A DNA stretch of 64,000 bases from Cladorrhinum sp. PSN259 (taxonomy: Eukaryota; Ascomycota; Sordariomycetes; Sordariales; Podosporaceae), in contig MU867072.1 in NCBI GenBank assembly GCA_033725935.1, positions 124,001 through 188,000 on the forward strand. Reading direction: 5' to 3'. Of this stretch, positions 1-11,120 are shown in pieces. Under the pieces are notes generated by a model, which was not told the DNA's origin, searched no databases, and saw only the letters and a list, made by a program, of their open reading frames with translations. The position numbers and the translations under genes were made by a program. The stretch's first letter is position 1. Each line of letters starts with the position of its first letter.

Positions 1-806
1 CCTGTTTGTCTACCTACCTGCCTGCCACTAAGCTAGCTAGCCATCCACCATAATATTCATCACCTTGCCTGCGTGCCTTTCTGCCGTGTGTGTGGGTGTG
101 GGCTGGTGTGGCCGGGCGCGTCCTGCCCTCTGGGAATGCCCTCATCCACTTGCACTCTGGCCTGGCCTGGCCTACTTTAGACCTTAGTTCGGCCGACAAT
201 TCCAAGGCTAGTAAACCTTACTTTGTTTATTTACTTCCCACCAACGGTTAACTCAAATCCAACGGTTAAAAATAAGCAAAACAGTCAACGGCTTTTTTAT
301 ACAGGTAAAGGCGTTGTAAAACAGTCGTAGATATATAACTGTTAAATAAACCTTCAAATTCCCATTAATGATGTGACCCTCGAGGATTATCTTGCGGCAA
401 GCGATGCGCCTACACGGGAATCGGAAGTGATTGAGGTTTACCAAGGCATTCTCAGCGTTGCAAAACCCCTTAAGTCGTTACACAATTTCGACTGCCCACA
501 TCGGGAGGGTAACACACCGCGGTTTCATGGGTTTGTTCTCCCACCAAAAGCCATCGCAAAGGTGTGATATGACAGCCATTGACCATCAGGCAGGTGCCAT
601 GGATCCGTCGAGACAAACACGATATTTTACACCAACGGACAGTTTAAACTTGGCGGGTTTTCTGTATCTCAGTTCGAATCTGACGCAGGAGACCCTAACC
701 AGAGACCATCATCGACGGAATTGGTGGAGGAGATGCAGAGAATTATGAAGGAATGAGCAGAGAAGAAATGAGAAGATGGCCGGGATATATTAATTATAGT
801 ATGATA
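1..806. other. left-edge intergenic stretch
   Basis: No convincing exon is seen on either strand; open frames here are short, lack plausible composition and have no good splice sites that would join them. It contains the downstream region of the minus-strand CorA-like gene. A T-arm-like string near 670-690 was examined and not accepted as a tRNA. Confidence 0.5.
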
Positions 807-2798
807 TCAATTCCACTTGTCGATTCCGCTTGAAACACTTTTACCATGAGCTCCAGGGTTGCTCAGAGGCAACAACTCCGCTGCTGTCGATGTTGCAGCT
901 CTTCGCCGCTCTCGCAGCCAACTTGGGATTATCGTGGATATGGAACCAGCAGCAACGCCCTGCGGCTCATCAGAGCTCCTCGACGTCCATTTGTTTCCGG
1001 CCCAGGCTGCTAGCAGGGTCAGCACTGTCAGTGGCACTGTCACCTGGAGCCAGCGTTCCATGGCCATCTTTGAGTATTTCCCGTCCGGGTAGTTGTCTTC
1101 TTGATACTTTATGATATCCGTGCTGAAGAATGTCGAGACGAACGTGGCAGGTAAGTAGACCAATGTCACAAGTGTCACAATTCGCACCATGATGGTATCC
1201 TCCTCCATGTTCTTGTTCAGCCTGTGCATTCTCGCAGCGGCATCGTCTTCGCGATACAGTTTGATCTGCAAAAGGGGGCACGACGGTTATCAGCATATAT
1301 ACGTATTCACCAAACGTTTCGAGGCCCACTCACCAGCTCTTTACGGTCTGCTGAAACCTTCACCAACGCGTGGCACCGCCCAATGATGTTCCTCAGCTCG
1401 CTTTTCATGGCGTCCAGCTGGTTGATGAAGTCAGTGATTTCGCCCGCGCAGGCTTTGCGGTGTGGAAACCGCTTGTCTTGAGCCAGACCTCGATAAACAC
1501 CCTGCAGGGAGGAAATAACTTCGAGGTTCCCTTCGAGCACTACGATCGCCTCACTGGCTAATTCTTCCCACACCTGCATCCTGCGAATGTCGCTGGGCTG
1601 GTAGTGCCTAGGGCTGTTGCCTTTCTCCCAGGGACCGAGCATGGCCATTCCGCTTTCCTTCTCCACCGACTCTTCCAGCCATCTGATATACCCTCGCCAA
1701 TCTTCAGAGGACCAACGGAAGAACAACACGTGCGGTGAGAGGCTGGATGCAAAACACTCCTCGGGTGTACCAAAAGCCATATCCTCTGGCCGACCGTGGG
1801 GACTCGTCAGCTCCTGGTACCTTTGATATATGTCCAGGCCCCCTTTCGTCACTATCCAGAGAGTCCTTCCTGTCACAATATCATATCGATGATAGAACGC
1901 GGCGTTCCTTATGCGCCATTCGTCGGAATCTACCTTTGTCACCCCCTTCAGGTTGTAAACCAACTCGAACTGCTGGCCAGACCTTCCCAGATCACCGAGC
2001 ACAAGCGATGGCGGAGGCTTCTTGAGAGCTTCTTGTCGCCGAAATCCGCTGAAACGCATATCACGAGCAGTAACCTGATTGCCAAACAACATTATAAAGT
2101 CAAGGTACTCGGGCATAACCTGGTGGAACGAGAGTATCATTGCCAGCATAGACCGTGTGATTTGCAGTCGGTGCCGGGAAGACGATCCATATATATATCT
2201 ACAAGTCTCGCCGTCAGCGGTCATCACATTTTGACGGGGGGCATAGTAGTTTTATTCACATGAATCGGGACTTTGGGTCAAGCTTACTCATGACCAAAGT
2301 TTCCTCTTTGGGATTATTTGGGTCGAGAGCCTTCTCAATCCCCAGCCATGCCCACATCTTCTTCTCAGAGTGCGCTTTCAGCTTAGATACCTCGCCTTGA
2401 GCCGATGGGTGTCAGTCAATGAGATGGTATGTGCGCACCGTGACTCGGATCACAATACCTTGAGCCTTTCCTTCCGCTCCAAAATCCCGAAAACAAACTT
2501 CGACCTCATTCTCTGACGAGACAAACAAATCAGAATCGATGGTTTTGAGTTCGTCGTGATATGCCGCCAGAGTGCTGGGGCTCATGCCAGCAGTTCTCCG
2601 TTGCACATTTCGTGGATAATTCATCCATTGGGCGCAAGATCTTTGGAATCCATCTGGAAGTTGCTTTGACGAGGTTAACGCAGGTATCGGCACGGCGCTT
2701 TGTCCAGAAGTCGCCATGACGATGGATTCGTCCAAGCGGTCAGGTTGAGAGACTACTACATTGGCCCAGCGCGCGGGCGGTTGAGCCGATAGAGACAT
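807..2798 (-). CDS. CorA-like Mg2+ transporter domain membrane protein
   Basis: Four exons on the minus strand (2798-2459, 2395-2260, 2198-1334, 1265-807) give 599 aa, in frame throughout. Introns: 63 nt; 61 nt with a GTGAAT donor and a CTGAC branch site before TTGTAG; and 68 nt (GTGAGT...TTTTGCAG). The middle of the protein (IYGSSSR, LVYNLKGV, RHVIVTGRTLWI-like stretch) and the tail match the fungal CorA-like transporter-domain family. The last exon has two hydrophobic helices (VTLVTLVYLPATFVS and WLQVTVPLTVLTLLAAW), separated by about 30 residues, as in the CorA C-terminal membrane hairpin. The GMN motif of true CorA channels is not seen, so Mg2+ transport is not established. The start could instead be the ATG at 2717. 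The N-terminal 110 residues are variable and are not recognised. Family call is fairly sure; substrate is unknown. Confidence 0.8.
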
Positions 2799-3134
2799 TG
2801 TTAGTCTAAAGCTCCTGTGAAACTGCCTTCTGGAAAGCCTCCAACGAGGCTGTGCAGGGGGTTACCAGACCTCGCGGCCCGGCCACGGGGCACACACACT
2901 GTGGCACTGTGCGCAAGTGAGCAGAGGCTTGCATCATCCAGTGACGTGACATGGCACATTGGGGCTCTCGAGCGAGCGAGTCTCTCTTCAATTGGCCTAT
3001 TTGGAAACCCGCTAAATAACTAACCGCCATCCATCCACAGGTCTCTTGGTGCGACCTCAGTTCTCCAACCCCGCTTCCCACATTGATCTGCCAAGAGGAT
3101 GTTGCCTAGCCAAACAACCCACTGCAAGTTGAGT
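2799..3134. other. intergenic gap between two minus-strand genes
   Basis: About 340 bp holding the promoter side of the CorA-like gene and the 3' flank of the 134-aa gene. No other feature is supported. Confidence 0.5.
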
Positions 3135-3698
3135 TCACGATTCAGGCTCTGGCGAGGAGGATTGCCCCCGCACAAAAGCCCGTTTGCGCAGATTAGAAAT
3201 TTCTCTGCGGTGCTCCTAGGGGAGCAAAAAAAACATGCCTTCCGGTCAGATACAGGTTTGATGCGTCTCGTTCACTTCGAATTAGGGTACTCACCTCGCT
3301 CAACCCTGGATATGGCAGCTCAAACATGTATCTATCTTTTTCCTTTTCCCCCAACAAAACACCAATCTTTAGCCCGCGCACGCGCACAAAACGCAGCATT
3401 GAAAGTCAAGGAAGGTTCTCACCACATGCCGCACGAAGGTCCGGCCTGGCCAGCGGTCCAACAAGAATTTGTGCAGATCTTCCCAATCGAGGTCATAAGT
3501 CGGATATGAGTCTGGGATTACTTCTGGCGTTTGTGGCTGCTCGTTGTTGTTTGGCTGGGAGGAAGAGGAGGACCGGCTGGATCCCCAGTTGCTAAATTTG
3601 CGCAGTGACGTCCTTTGTGATTTCCAGTCACCGGCAGACTCATTCGTCCGGTTTCTTCCCCATGATGGGCGAGCCCGTGGGGGGTTTTCATCCGTCAT
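3135..3698 (-). CDS. small conserved-looking fungal protein (134 aa)
   Basis: Three exons (3698-3423, 3342-3295, 3215-3135) splice in phase to 134 aa. Introns are 80 nt (GTGAGA donor, acceptor less certain) and 79 nt (GTGAGT...CTGACC...CCCCTAG). The first half is Ser/Arg-rich low complexity. The second half reads as a compact domain with a W-x2-L-x3-L pattern (DWEDLHKFLLDRWPG), then DRYMFELPYPGLSEEH and a charged ISNLRKR tail. The frame stays meaningful across both junctions, which is the main support for a real gene. An upstream in-frame ATG at 3779 would add a hydrophobic leader of 27 residues; I judge that to be 5' UTR. I do not recognise the function. It lies tail-to-head behind the CorA-like gene on the same strand. 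Confidence 0.6.
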
Positions 3699-5817
3699 GA
3701 TGGCCAAAAGGATATTTGCGCAACACAGCGAGGGCCAAAAAATAAAAATATAAAAAATAAAAAATGACAACGATGACAAAAAAACCGAGGTAGGAGAAAT
3801 TCGACTCTTTTGTCTGATGAACGAGCACGAGATCAGGCGGATATGGACTTGATGACCTCTAAGCCTTCCATCGGAAACGAGGTGAAGGGCTACAAGCCAA
3901 TATATGTGTTGAGGGGCCTCCCAAATGTTAGAGCTAATGCCTCACCGTCATACATAGCACGCTCGCCTTTCTCTGTTGGGTGGCTTCTCAGTGGCTGGTC
4001 TGATACACTTGTGTGAGCTACTGCCATCCTTGTTAGGAAATGCCCAACCCCCGGTTGGGAAGAGTGATGCCCAATTATTTTCCCAGAGTGTTACACAGCC
4101 GAACCGAAGTCGCTACGTGTGTGTGGCTGTGGGTTGAGAGGGCTCTTCTTTGGGTCCAAATTTCCAAATCTCGTCATTCTTTGCCGAAGCGCTGTCTGTC
4201 TTGTAAGGCGCGGTCGACCAACCGGACGAATAGTTTTTGAGGATCTGTGACATCGCTGCCGTGAACCCGGGGAGATGCCCCTTGTTCCCCGCAGGACGGG
4301 CCGGGCCCTGTCCCCGCTCCCCACTTCCCGTTTCTCCAGATCCGGTCCAAAGCGCTTTCGGTTCGCGATCAAGTCATAATTACCCTACCAAAGCCTATCG
4401 GAATGAGCCCGGGACCACCTACGTTGTTGGAGCAAGCCCAGGTCTACACAGGCTCATGTCCACCAACGAAAAACGTGAAAGTGGCTAACACAGCACCATG
4501 GATATAGCTCAGAAGTTACAGGCCGAGCACCTTGATGGCCACACCCCTAAACACTCTGGGACACACCACACACTCTCCCCTACCGTAACCTGTAACCAGT
4601 CGGGCCCTTATATATCACATCCAAATCATCAACTTCCAACAGCCCCCAGACGGGCAAATAGCCCAAATGTCTGGGGGCGACCACGCCAACCCCCCTCGCA
4701 CTCGAGTGCGAGGTCCCCCGTTCGAATCCTCGGCCGACCCACGGAGTAAAAGCACCGAATGCTTTTCGTACCCGGGCACCTTCCCTCAAAACATGAGGGG
4801 AGCTGCCCGGTTATCTTTTGTCTTTTTTTCGACAATTTTTTGTTTTATATAATTCTTATTCTTCTTAATGGCTGCACGCATGATCAGCGACAAGACAAGA
4901 TTGAGCAGAAACAAGCACGGATGGGATCTTCCTGTTCTCTTCAGTAGTGCTAGGGACAATAAATAGCTTTGAACCAGATCTTACCTTTAGGTGCAAGCCA
5001 ATATATGAGCATATGAACTTAACAGAGGATGGTCCCGGCGAACCCTCGACCACGGTCCATCTTTGACCAAGAGTTATTCTTGTTTAACTTTGAGCGTTAT
5101 CGGGCATAACCGAAAAACAATAAAAATAAAACAATAAGGCCAAAGCAATTATGGGGTCATAATTCCAATCCACTTTGCGCAATGCATGTCACATGATTAT
5201 CACATCACCACATGATATGGCTCACTTCAAGTTGAACTATCTGTCTGCCACGACTCAGACCTGGTCGCGCGCGCGCGCCACTGACGACGCCCACAACCAA
5301 GATCTCTGGATGCCTTCAACGGTTGCCAGATGCGGTGATAAGGCCAGCTGCGAAAGCATTTGCTCTGGCCGCACACAGCCAGAACCACACTAGGCAAACC
5401 TTCTCCAACTTCAAGTTCAAACTCTTTCCTCCCATCCATCATCTTCCTTCAACAAGACAACCTCCGGGCAAGCAAGTCGCGAGAGACCCGTACCCGTAAA
5501 TCCTGTTTCTTCGAAACAAAGTGGTCAGTTCATCTACTGTGTTCGTGAGAGGGCCCTGTCCCCATCCAGCTAACAGAACCTTGCCTTGCAGTCTGAACCA
5601 ACCAATCGACCAAGAGTTATCAACTCTTCGAGAAAAAGCACTTGGCCCGCTTCAGAAGTCGATGACGCTTCTGATGGGATCCAAGGTTCAAGCCACTCCA
5701 GAACGTTGAGATTTCGAACTTCCCCCGAAGCCCGGGACTTAAGGACCTCGTCTCATTCAGCATCACTTCGGCATCACCTCCCTCCTCCTTCACAGCTCTT
5801 TCCCTTGTCGGAACAAG
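3699..5817. other. gene-poor stretch with palindromic elements
   Basis: About 2.1 kb without a credible gene. It contains an inverted repeat CCCAACC/GGTTGGG near 4045, a cluster of hairpin, palindrome and tRNA T-arm-like sequence at 4642-4740 (listed separately), and a short GC-alternating run near 5265-5276. The last 300 bp are the CT-rich leader of the gene starting at 5818. Confidence 0.5.
4642..4740 (+). repeat. hairpin, palindrome and tRNA T-arm-like composite
   Basis: Seen directly. A perfect 10-bp inverted repeat (4642-4651 with 4669-4678) encloses a second stem GGGC/GCCC (4652-4655 with 4661-4664) and an AAATA loop. It is followed at 4694-4713 by a perfect 20-nt palindrome centred on CTCGAG. 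Then comes CGTTCGAATCC (4719-4729), which matches the Pol III B-box/T-loop consensus, running into GGCCGACCCA like the 3' end of a tRNA. No matching 5' acceptor strand or D-arm lies at a proper distance, so this is not an intact tRNA. It may be a tRNA-derived repeat end, a SINE-like fragment or a chance juxtaposition. Confidence 0.4.
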
Positions 5818-6360
5818 ATGTCATTCCTCCACGATCCCCCCGTAGGCAGTCAAATCCCAGACTGGTTCTCCCCCATAGCGCATCGCTACATATCCGGCTT
5901 CACCCTGGCAGAATTCCACGACATCATCTCGAGCCTCTTGCGATACACCACCGGCAACTGCACGGACGACTATATCGACAATAACAACAACGACACGAAA
6001 TACAGAAAAAATACCGGCCGTTTTTCGGTTCCCAAACACGTATTCGACAAAGTACACGATTCTCTCTATCACTTGACTCGCGAGCAATTCAAGCAGTTAC
6101 TCTGCAACTTGGTCGGGTACTTCCCGCGCATGGAGTCGGCGATAACGGAATTGGCAAAGTGGGAAGCAACTGGATCGGGCACGCCGCCGTTCCTTCCGAC
6201 GGTCTTTGGTATGGTTTCTTTTTTTCCTTTTTTTTTCTTCTTGGGGGGGGGGTGGGGGGGGGGGGGGGGGGGGGGGGGGGGGGCGGGGNNNNNNNNNNGG
6301 GGTTACTTGTTGGGTTTTTTTTTTTTTTTTTTATTTATAATTCCTTTTTTTTTTTTTCCC

Positions 6361-6401
<41 letters not shown>

Positions 6402-7100
6402 CCCCCCCCCCCCCCCCCCCCCCCACAAACCACTTCTCTATACCTTTACCTTACTTTATTTTTACTTTTACTAAAAAATCAAATGATGTAGGTCCAAGTC
6501 CTATATACCCTTACGACCCTGTGGTCTTTCCAGGTTCCACTCCCGACAAAGCAGGACCGTTCCTAGAGATTTACCATACCGTCATAGAACAACAACGACA
6601 ACAACAACGACAACGACAACAACAAGTTATCACAGCCGGCAAAAAGAAGAAGAAAAACAAGGTACACGTGGTCGAAGAAGTGAACGAGGAGTGGTGTGAC
6701 GTCAAATGGGCTTACAATGAGCATAAAGATGACAAACGGGAAGTGATCGCGTTCGGGTTCGTACTGGTTGACGAAAAAGCAGAAGAAGAACTGGTTGAAG
6801 GGGAATGGCAAAAGAGGGCCTGGTTCGAGGATGTCAAGCGGATGACGGAGGAGGCAAGAAGGAAGATGAAGGAGAGGAAAGATGAAGAAGAAATCAGGTG
6901 GGGGCGGGGGGGTATGTCACGGTGTGTCTCGAGGAATACACTAGATGATTTCTTTAAATTTCAGGTTTGATTTTGGGGATTTGTTTTTTTTAATTTTTAA
7001 TTTATTTATTCTTGTAAATTGGAGTTTTTGCAGAGCTGAAAGAAGACTTTCAAGGCTGGAAAGTGAGGAAACGGACGGAGAGAAACGGAAAGGGACATGA
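5818..7100 (+). CDS. hypothetical protein interrupted by an assembly scar in intron 1
   Basis: Exon 1 (5818-6208) ends at a GTATGG donor and exon 2 starts at 6492 after ACTAAA...GATGTAG. The joined codon is GGT and the frame continues (TVFG/GPSPIYPYDP), so the intervening 283 nt is an intron. That intron contains long G, T and C homopolymers and a 10-N gap. The protein has an N-terminal helical region, a glutamine/arginine-rich repeat, a KKKKKNK patch and a Lys/Glu-rich C-terminal coiled coil. The 3' end is ambiguous: splicing 6898-7033 gives 287 aa ending at 7100, a GTATGT donor at 6912 gives a longer tail, and no splicing gives a stop at 6968-6970. I do not recognise a domain or function. 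Confidence 0.6.
6242..6424. other. homopolymer tracts and 10-N assembly gap
   Basis: Long G tract, ten Ns at 6289-6298, long T tracts, then a C tract of more than 20 bases. Base runs of this kind next to an N spacer look like low-quality consensus at a scaffold join rather than biology. It falls wholly inside an intron of the 5818-7100 gene, so the coding sequence is unaffected. Confidence 0.85.
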
Positions 7101-8274
7101 GATAGATGATAGCGGGGATGGGAAAATGCGGTGTGTGTGTGTGTGTGTTGGTGAATAGGCACGCGGGACGGTCCTTCTGGGGTTTGGTTGTCATTGTGGG
7201 TTTTCTGGATTTACGGAAGCTTATATAAGTAAATTAAGGTAGTAAGAGTTTTGGGAGATGGCGTACAGCAAATTTGGGAATAGCTTCTTCACATTCAACC
7301 TCCCCAACCCCCACCACGACCAAACAACCACTCCTCCCGATGCCGTGTGATGCAAGTCTCCTCCTTCACCCTTCCACCCTTCCACACATCAATCGATACG
7401 ATCAACACAGCAAACCCATTACATTCCATTCTCACTCCCCTACGGCCCAGACTCAACACCTTCAACTGCTATTTAACATATCTCCCTCATCAACTTCTTC
7501 CCCCCACCAAATGTGTTACTCAATTGCTCAAGTTTGAGCAAGTTTCCATGCACCCCCTGGTCCGAGTTCCCCCCTCAATCCCTGTTAACCCATCACACCC
7601 GCCTGCAGTGTTCTGGCCCATGCTCTTGGCATTGAATGTCTCGACGAATCAGAGGGCCCCAAAAGGGATAGGTTTTACTGAATTGGGAAGGTTGGGTGGT
7701 CTGCTCAGTGCGGGAAAGTTGGATGGGCACTGCGGGGTATGGAGCCCCTTCCCACTCAAGCATTTGGGGTAAAGCTTTTTTTTCTTCTTACCCATTCCCC
7801 TGGACCATTCGCTTACAAGCAACCAACCCATGGGACTGGGACACACACACACACACGCAGGGAAATCAAGATGTGGTGGTACGGTGGTTACTAGCTAGTA
7901 AACTTGCTCAATTGGCGTCTGTATTTCACACGACGCTAGCGATTTTCTACTCTATCAATCCCATTGCAGAGCCGCGATTTGTCTTCCCCCAGGACAGACA
8001 GGGCAACAGGGGTGGGTGGTATTGTAACCATGAGAAAGAAGCTCAAGCTCTTCACACCGCGATGTTGTGAGACGGCAAAAGGAAAACGTGGGGTTATAAA
8101 TAAGCTTCCTCCTGCTGTTGCTTTCCCTCCCAAATTGAAACTTTGTTTGCTTTCCATCCAGTCTCCCAAATCTCCGTGCCATTGCTCCCGGCAAGCGACA
8201 GTTTAAAGAAATCACCTGGCTCCCCTCTCTTCCATCGAAAACAGTCCTCCTTGAAACATACTGCATCTTCCAAA
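7101..8274. other. intergenic region upstream of the BIM1-like gene
   Basis: Contains the 3' flank of the preceding gene, a short GT repeat near 7131-7148 and CT-rich sequence, but no convincing exon. A TATA-like TATAAATAA lies at 8095-8103, 172 nt before the BIM1-like ATG. Confidence 0.5.
8095..8103 (+). promoter_or_regulatory. TATA-like element of the BIM1-like gene
   Basis: TATAAATAA followed by a CT-rich leader and the ATG at 8275. Position fits a core promoter with a roughly 130-nt 5' UTR. Inferred only from sequence and spacing. Confidence 0.4.
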
Positions 8275-8991
8275 ATGGCCGGCCTCGCCACCATCCTCCT
8301 CCTGGCCACAGCTCAGCTGGCAACCGCACACTTCGGTCTCGAGTACCCAACATGGCGAGACAACACACTCAGTGCTGGCGCCAATAGTAACTACTCTCAA
8401 TACACATGGCCATGTGAGTTCCTTTCCTGTCCTTTCTTCCTCTTCCGTCCAAAGAACAAATAGACTGATATGATCCTCCCAAAAACAGGTGCCGGCGTAC
8501 CGGGAAATAACGGCAACCGAACCGACTGGCCCCTGACCGGTGGCAGCATCAAGCTCGACCTCCACCACAAATGGACTTATCTGTTCATCAACCTCGGTAT
8601 CGGCGAGAATGTGTCCAATTTCAACGTCAGCTTGACAAACCCCTTTTGGAACTCCACCGGCAACGGCACCCTTTGCGTTCCCAAGCTCACACTCCCCGCC
8701 AACCTCCCCATCCAGGATGGAACTCTCGCGAGTATCCAGGTTGTGACGATTGGAGAGACCGGCAACGCGCTTTACAATTGCGCCGACATCACCTTCCGGC
8801 AGAGCGCCACCGCATTGGCTGAGGGCGACTGCAAGACATCGGAAGGCATCACGTACGGCAATGTGACAGCAGCAGCGCCAGCGCCAGCGGCGACTCAGAA
8901 GAACGCAGCATCATCGCCAACAGCAAGCACGGCTGTCTTGTCAGCGGTTGGCGCAATGACCCTCTTTTTTGTGTTGGGAATGAGCGTATGA
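8275..8991 (+). CDS. secreted BIM1/X325-type copper-binding protein, GPI-anchored
   Basis: Two exons (8275-8413, 8489-8991) joined across a 75-nt GTGAGT...AACAG intron give 213 aa. An 18-residue signal peptide ends at LATA, so the mature chain begins with histidine (HFGLEYPTWR). This amino-terminal His is the hallmark of X325/BIM1 proteins, which use an LPMO-like His brace to bind Cu(II) and act in copper acquisition or wall biology rather than polysaccharide oxidation. The WPC..GVP...NRTDWPLTGG block that follows is typical of the family. Asn-X-Ser/Thr sites are frequent. The tail is Ala/Pro/Thr-rich and ends in a hydrophobic segment (VLSAVGAMTLFFVLGMSV), consistent with a GPI signal. Function is inferred from the family; copper dependence is not visible in the promoter. 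Confidence 0.88.
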
Positions 8992-9067
8992 CCGGCTTGA
9001 TAACAACCGGAACTGGTTTTTGTTGTACGAAGATTGATGCAACAGAACATGGGCTGTAAATAATATT

Positions 9068-9073
9068 AATAAA
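9068..9073 (+). terminator. polyadenylation signal AATAAA
   Basis: Canonical AATAAA 77 nt after the BIM1-like stop codon, in an AT-rich 3' UTR. Inferred from motif and position. Confidence 0.45.
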
Positions 9074-9278
9074 TGAACTGAATAAGAGGCAAATGATACC
9101 ATCCCAGAACTTACCCTTTCTCACCATTCAAATCGCTTCTCGTAACACATGTCGAAACAAGACAAGAACTTGTGCGCATGTGCGTGTGTTTATGAAACTC
9201 TGCGAAAAGGCATGGCTATGACTATTGCCGTCGAGATTTTGAGGAAATGTAATCTTTTTTGCGTTTTACTCCTCACTC

Positions 9279-11120
9279 TCACCTCTCGCCAGTTTTGTCA
9301 CTAAAGAAGTGGCTGACTATTTCCTTAAGAGTCACTCTCTCCTTCGGGTTCGGGTATAGCATTGCGTGCACGAGCCGCTCAAGCTTGTCATGAGTGTCGA
9401 GACCATTGCGGGCGATGGCGACCTCGTTCAGCCATTGCCTCATCTTGGCAACAGCCTCGGATTGCGGGCCGCGATCTCGGGAGTTGAGCTTTGCGATGAT
9501 CCAGTGGAGGTGGCGGGGATGACGTTGACTGGCTCTAGCATCTGGCCAGCTAATTTTGCCCAGTACATAAAGCATGGTGACTCCCAAGGCCCAGACATCG
9601 CTTTGGACGCCGCGCTGCCTGAGACCAATAAACTCGGGCGGCACGTACCATGGAGTACCAGCTGCCACCGGATCTCTTGCCCTAGTGGATAGTCCAAGGT
9701 CGCACAGGACTGCCCCACGCTCCCGGCTGTATAGGATATTGCCTGGCTTAATGTCGTTGTGCACCAGGCCTTTGCCGTGAATGTAATGTAAGGCGCTGGC
9801 AATGTCGCGAAGAATGCGCAGGCCATCAGACTTGTCACCAGAGAACAGGTCGGTTCCTCCCGTCCTCCAGGTCCCCTTGAAGGTCAGGTCTCGTGCGTCG
9901 ACATGCTCCATATACAACGACAGATACCGGGCATCTCCACCATACAGCCGTACAATGCTCTTGTGCTCTAGGTTTTCTTGGTACTGGAGCTCACGAAGCC
10001 AGATGTCTGCTTGGCGAATCACGTTCTTAGCCATGGCAGCCTCGTTGTTGGTAACAGCGGGTGATCGGGTTTTGAGGACCTTGACAACGATCACACCTTC
10101 AGGCACCTTGGAGTGCTCCGCCGTAAAGACAGTGGAGAGACCCGACTGCGCAATCTGATCTCTCTTGGAGATGGCGTATTCATCCAGCTCGGCGCCGCTT
10201 GGAAGCTTGATCTTTGGAATATCAACAGTCTCGTCGGCTTCAATGTCCAAAAGGGGGTGACCATTGGATGTGGAAAGCTCTTTGCCCGTGTCGGCTGCGG
10301 GCAGCGGAAAGACAAGCGGATTGGTCTTGGCGGGGAGAAACATGATTACCCCATCGCTGTTCTTCTCCTCAAGGTCTGATGATCGCCGCCTCTTCCCCGG
10401 GCTAAGAGGATCATCATTATCAGAAACAAATGATCGCTTTCCTGTTACCGTTACCAACTCGTTCTGGGTGGAGGAATCGGATGAGGAGGAAAATGATGGG
10501 CCACGAAGTCTGGCTGGTCGTTTTTCGAGGATGCGAAAGTCCAAGACCTCAGTGTCGTCGACTTTGATCCTCCAAGTGCCCGGAGCAAGGGCTCTTGTGA
10601 AGTTAGGCTTGAGTTCGTACTGCTCCCCGGGGCTTTCCGGGGGCTGTTTGGATATCCGGTACAGCTTGAATGGTACTTCAGAGCGGTTGACGAGGATTTG
10701 GTGATCGCTGGCGGGGTCGTAATAAAGTTCGCACCAGAGTTCGTCAATCTCTCGTTGACCCGGGATCCTGACGGAAAACTTGATGTCTCGGTCCGTCTGA
10801 GTCACTGCTAACACATTGTGTTCTGACTCCTCCCCATCTGCCACCTCGGCATGTAATGCCAGCCATTCGCAGTTCTCGCGGCTCCCGGGACTAACAGCGC
10901 GGCCCCTCGCCAACGGTCTCATTAAAATGCGGATATCCTTGTCTGTCGGGACTACCAGGTTGTCCAAAGGCACTGTGCTCGAAAACGCTTTGTGTTCCTC
11001 CATACGAGCGCGTGCGAGTCGGGCCTGAAAATGCGACTGTGAGAATGGTTGGGTTTTCTGCTCGGAGGCATTCACCTCCGAGTGCTTCGGAGTATCGCCC
11101 ATTGCAGCTGGTGGGAGCAT
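9279..11120 (-). CDS. serine/threonine protein kinase with FHA-like N-terminal domain
   Basis: Uninterrupted frame of 613 aa; the ATG at 11102 is an alternative start. Residues about 60-200 look like an FHA or similar beta-sandwich (LALHAEVAD...SVRIPG...ILVNRSEVPFKLYRI). A Ser-rich, basic linker follows (SPGKRRRSS, about 241-248). The kinase domain spans about 315-607: glycine-rich loop AQSGLSTVF, K347 in VVKVLK, E377, catalytic loop HNDIKPGN (D456, N461), metal-binding D474 in a DLG variant of DFG, and GTPWYVPPE with PPE replacing APE. All key catalytic residues are present, so activity is expected. An FHA domain plus a nuclear-type basic linker recalls checkpoint kinases, but the order and spacing do not prove RAD53/CHK2 identity. 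No neighbour suggests its pathway. Confidence 0.85.
   Translation of the reverse strand: MLPPAAMGDTPKHSEVNASEQKTQPFSQSHFQARLARARMEEHKAFSSTVPLDNLVVPTDKDIRILMRPLARGRAVSPGSRENCEWLALHAEVADGEESEHNVLAVTQTDRDIKFSVRIPGQREIDELWCELYYDPASDHQILVNRSEVPFKLYRISKQPPESPGEQYELKPNFTRALAPGTWRIKVDDTEVLDFRILEKRPARLRGPSFSSSSDSSTQNELVTVTGKRSFVSDNDDPLSPGKRRRSSDLEEKNSDGVIMFLPAKTNPLVFPLPAADTGKELSTSNGHPLLDIEADETVDIPKIKLPSGAELDEYAISKRDQIAQSGLSTVFTAEHSKVPEGVIVVKVLKTRSPAVTNNEAAMAKNVIRQADIWLRELQYQENLEHKSIVRLYGGDARYLSLYMEHVDARDLTFKGTWRTGGTDLFSGDKSDGLRILRDIASALHYIHGKGLVHNDIKPGNILYSRERGAVLCDLGLSTRARDPVAAGTPWYVPPEFIGLRQRGVQSDVWALGVTMLYVLGKISWPDARASQRHPRHLHWIIAKLNSRDRGPQSEAVAKMRQWLNEVAIARNGLDTHDKLERLVHAMLYPNPKERVTLKEIVSHFFSDKTGER

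Noticed and set aside
655..705. T-arm-like TTCGAAT string resembling a tRNA 3' half
   Set aside because: The T-stem has a mismatch and no acceptor 5' strand, D-arm or anticodon arm is found at tRNA distance.
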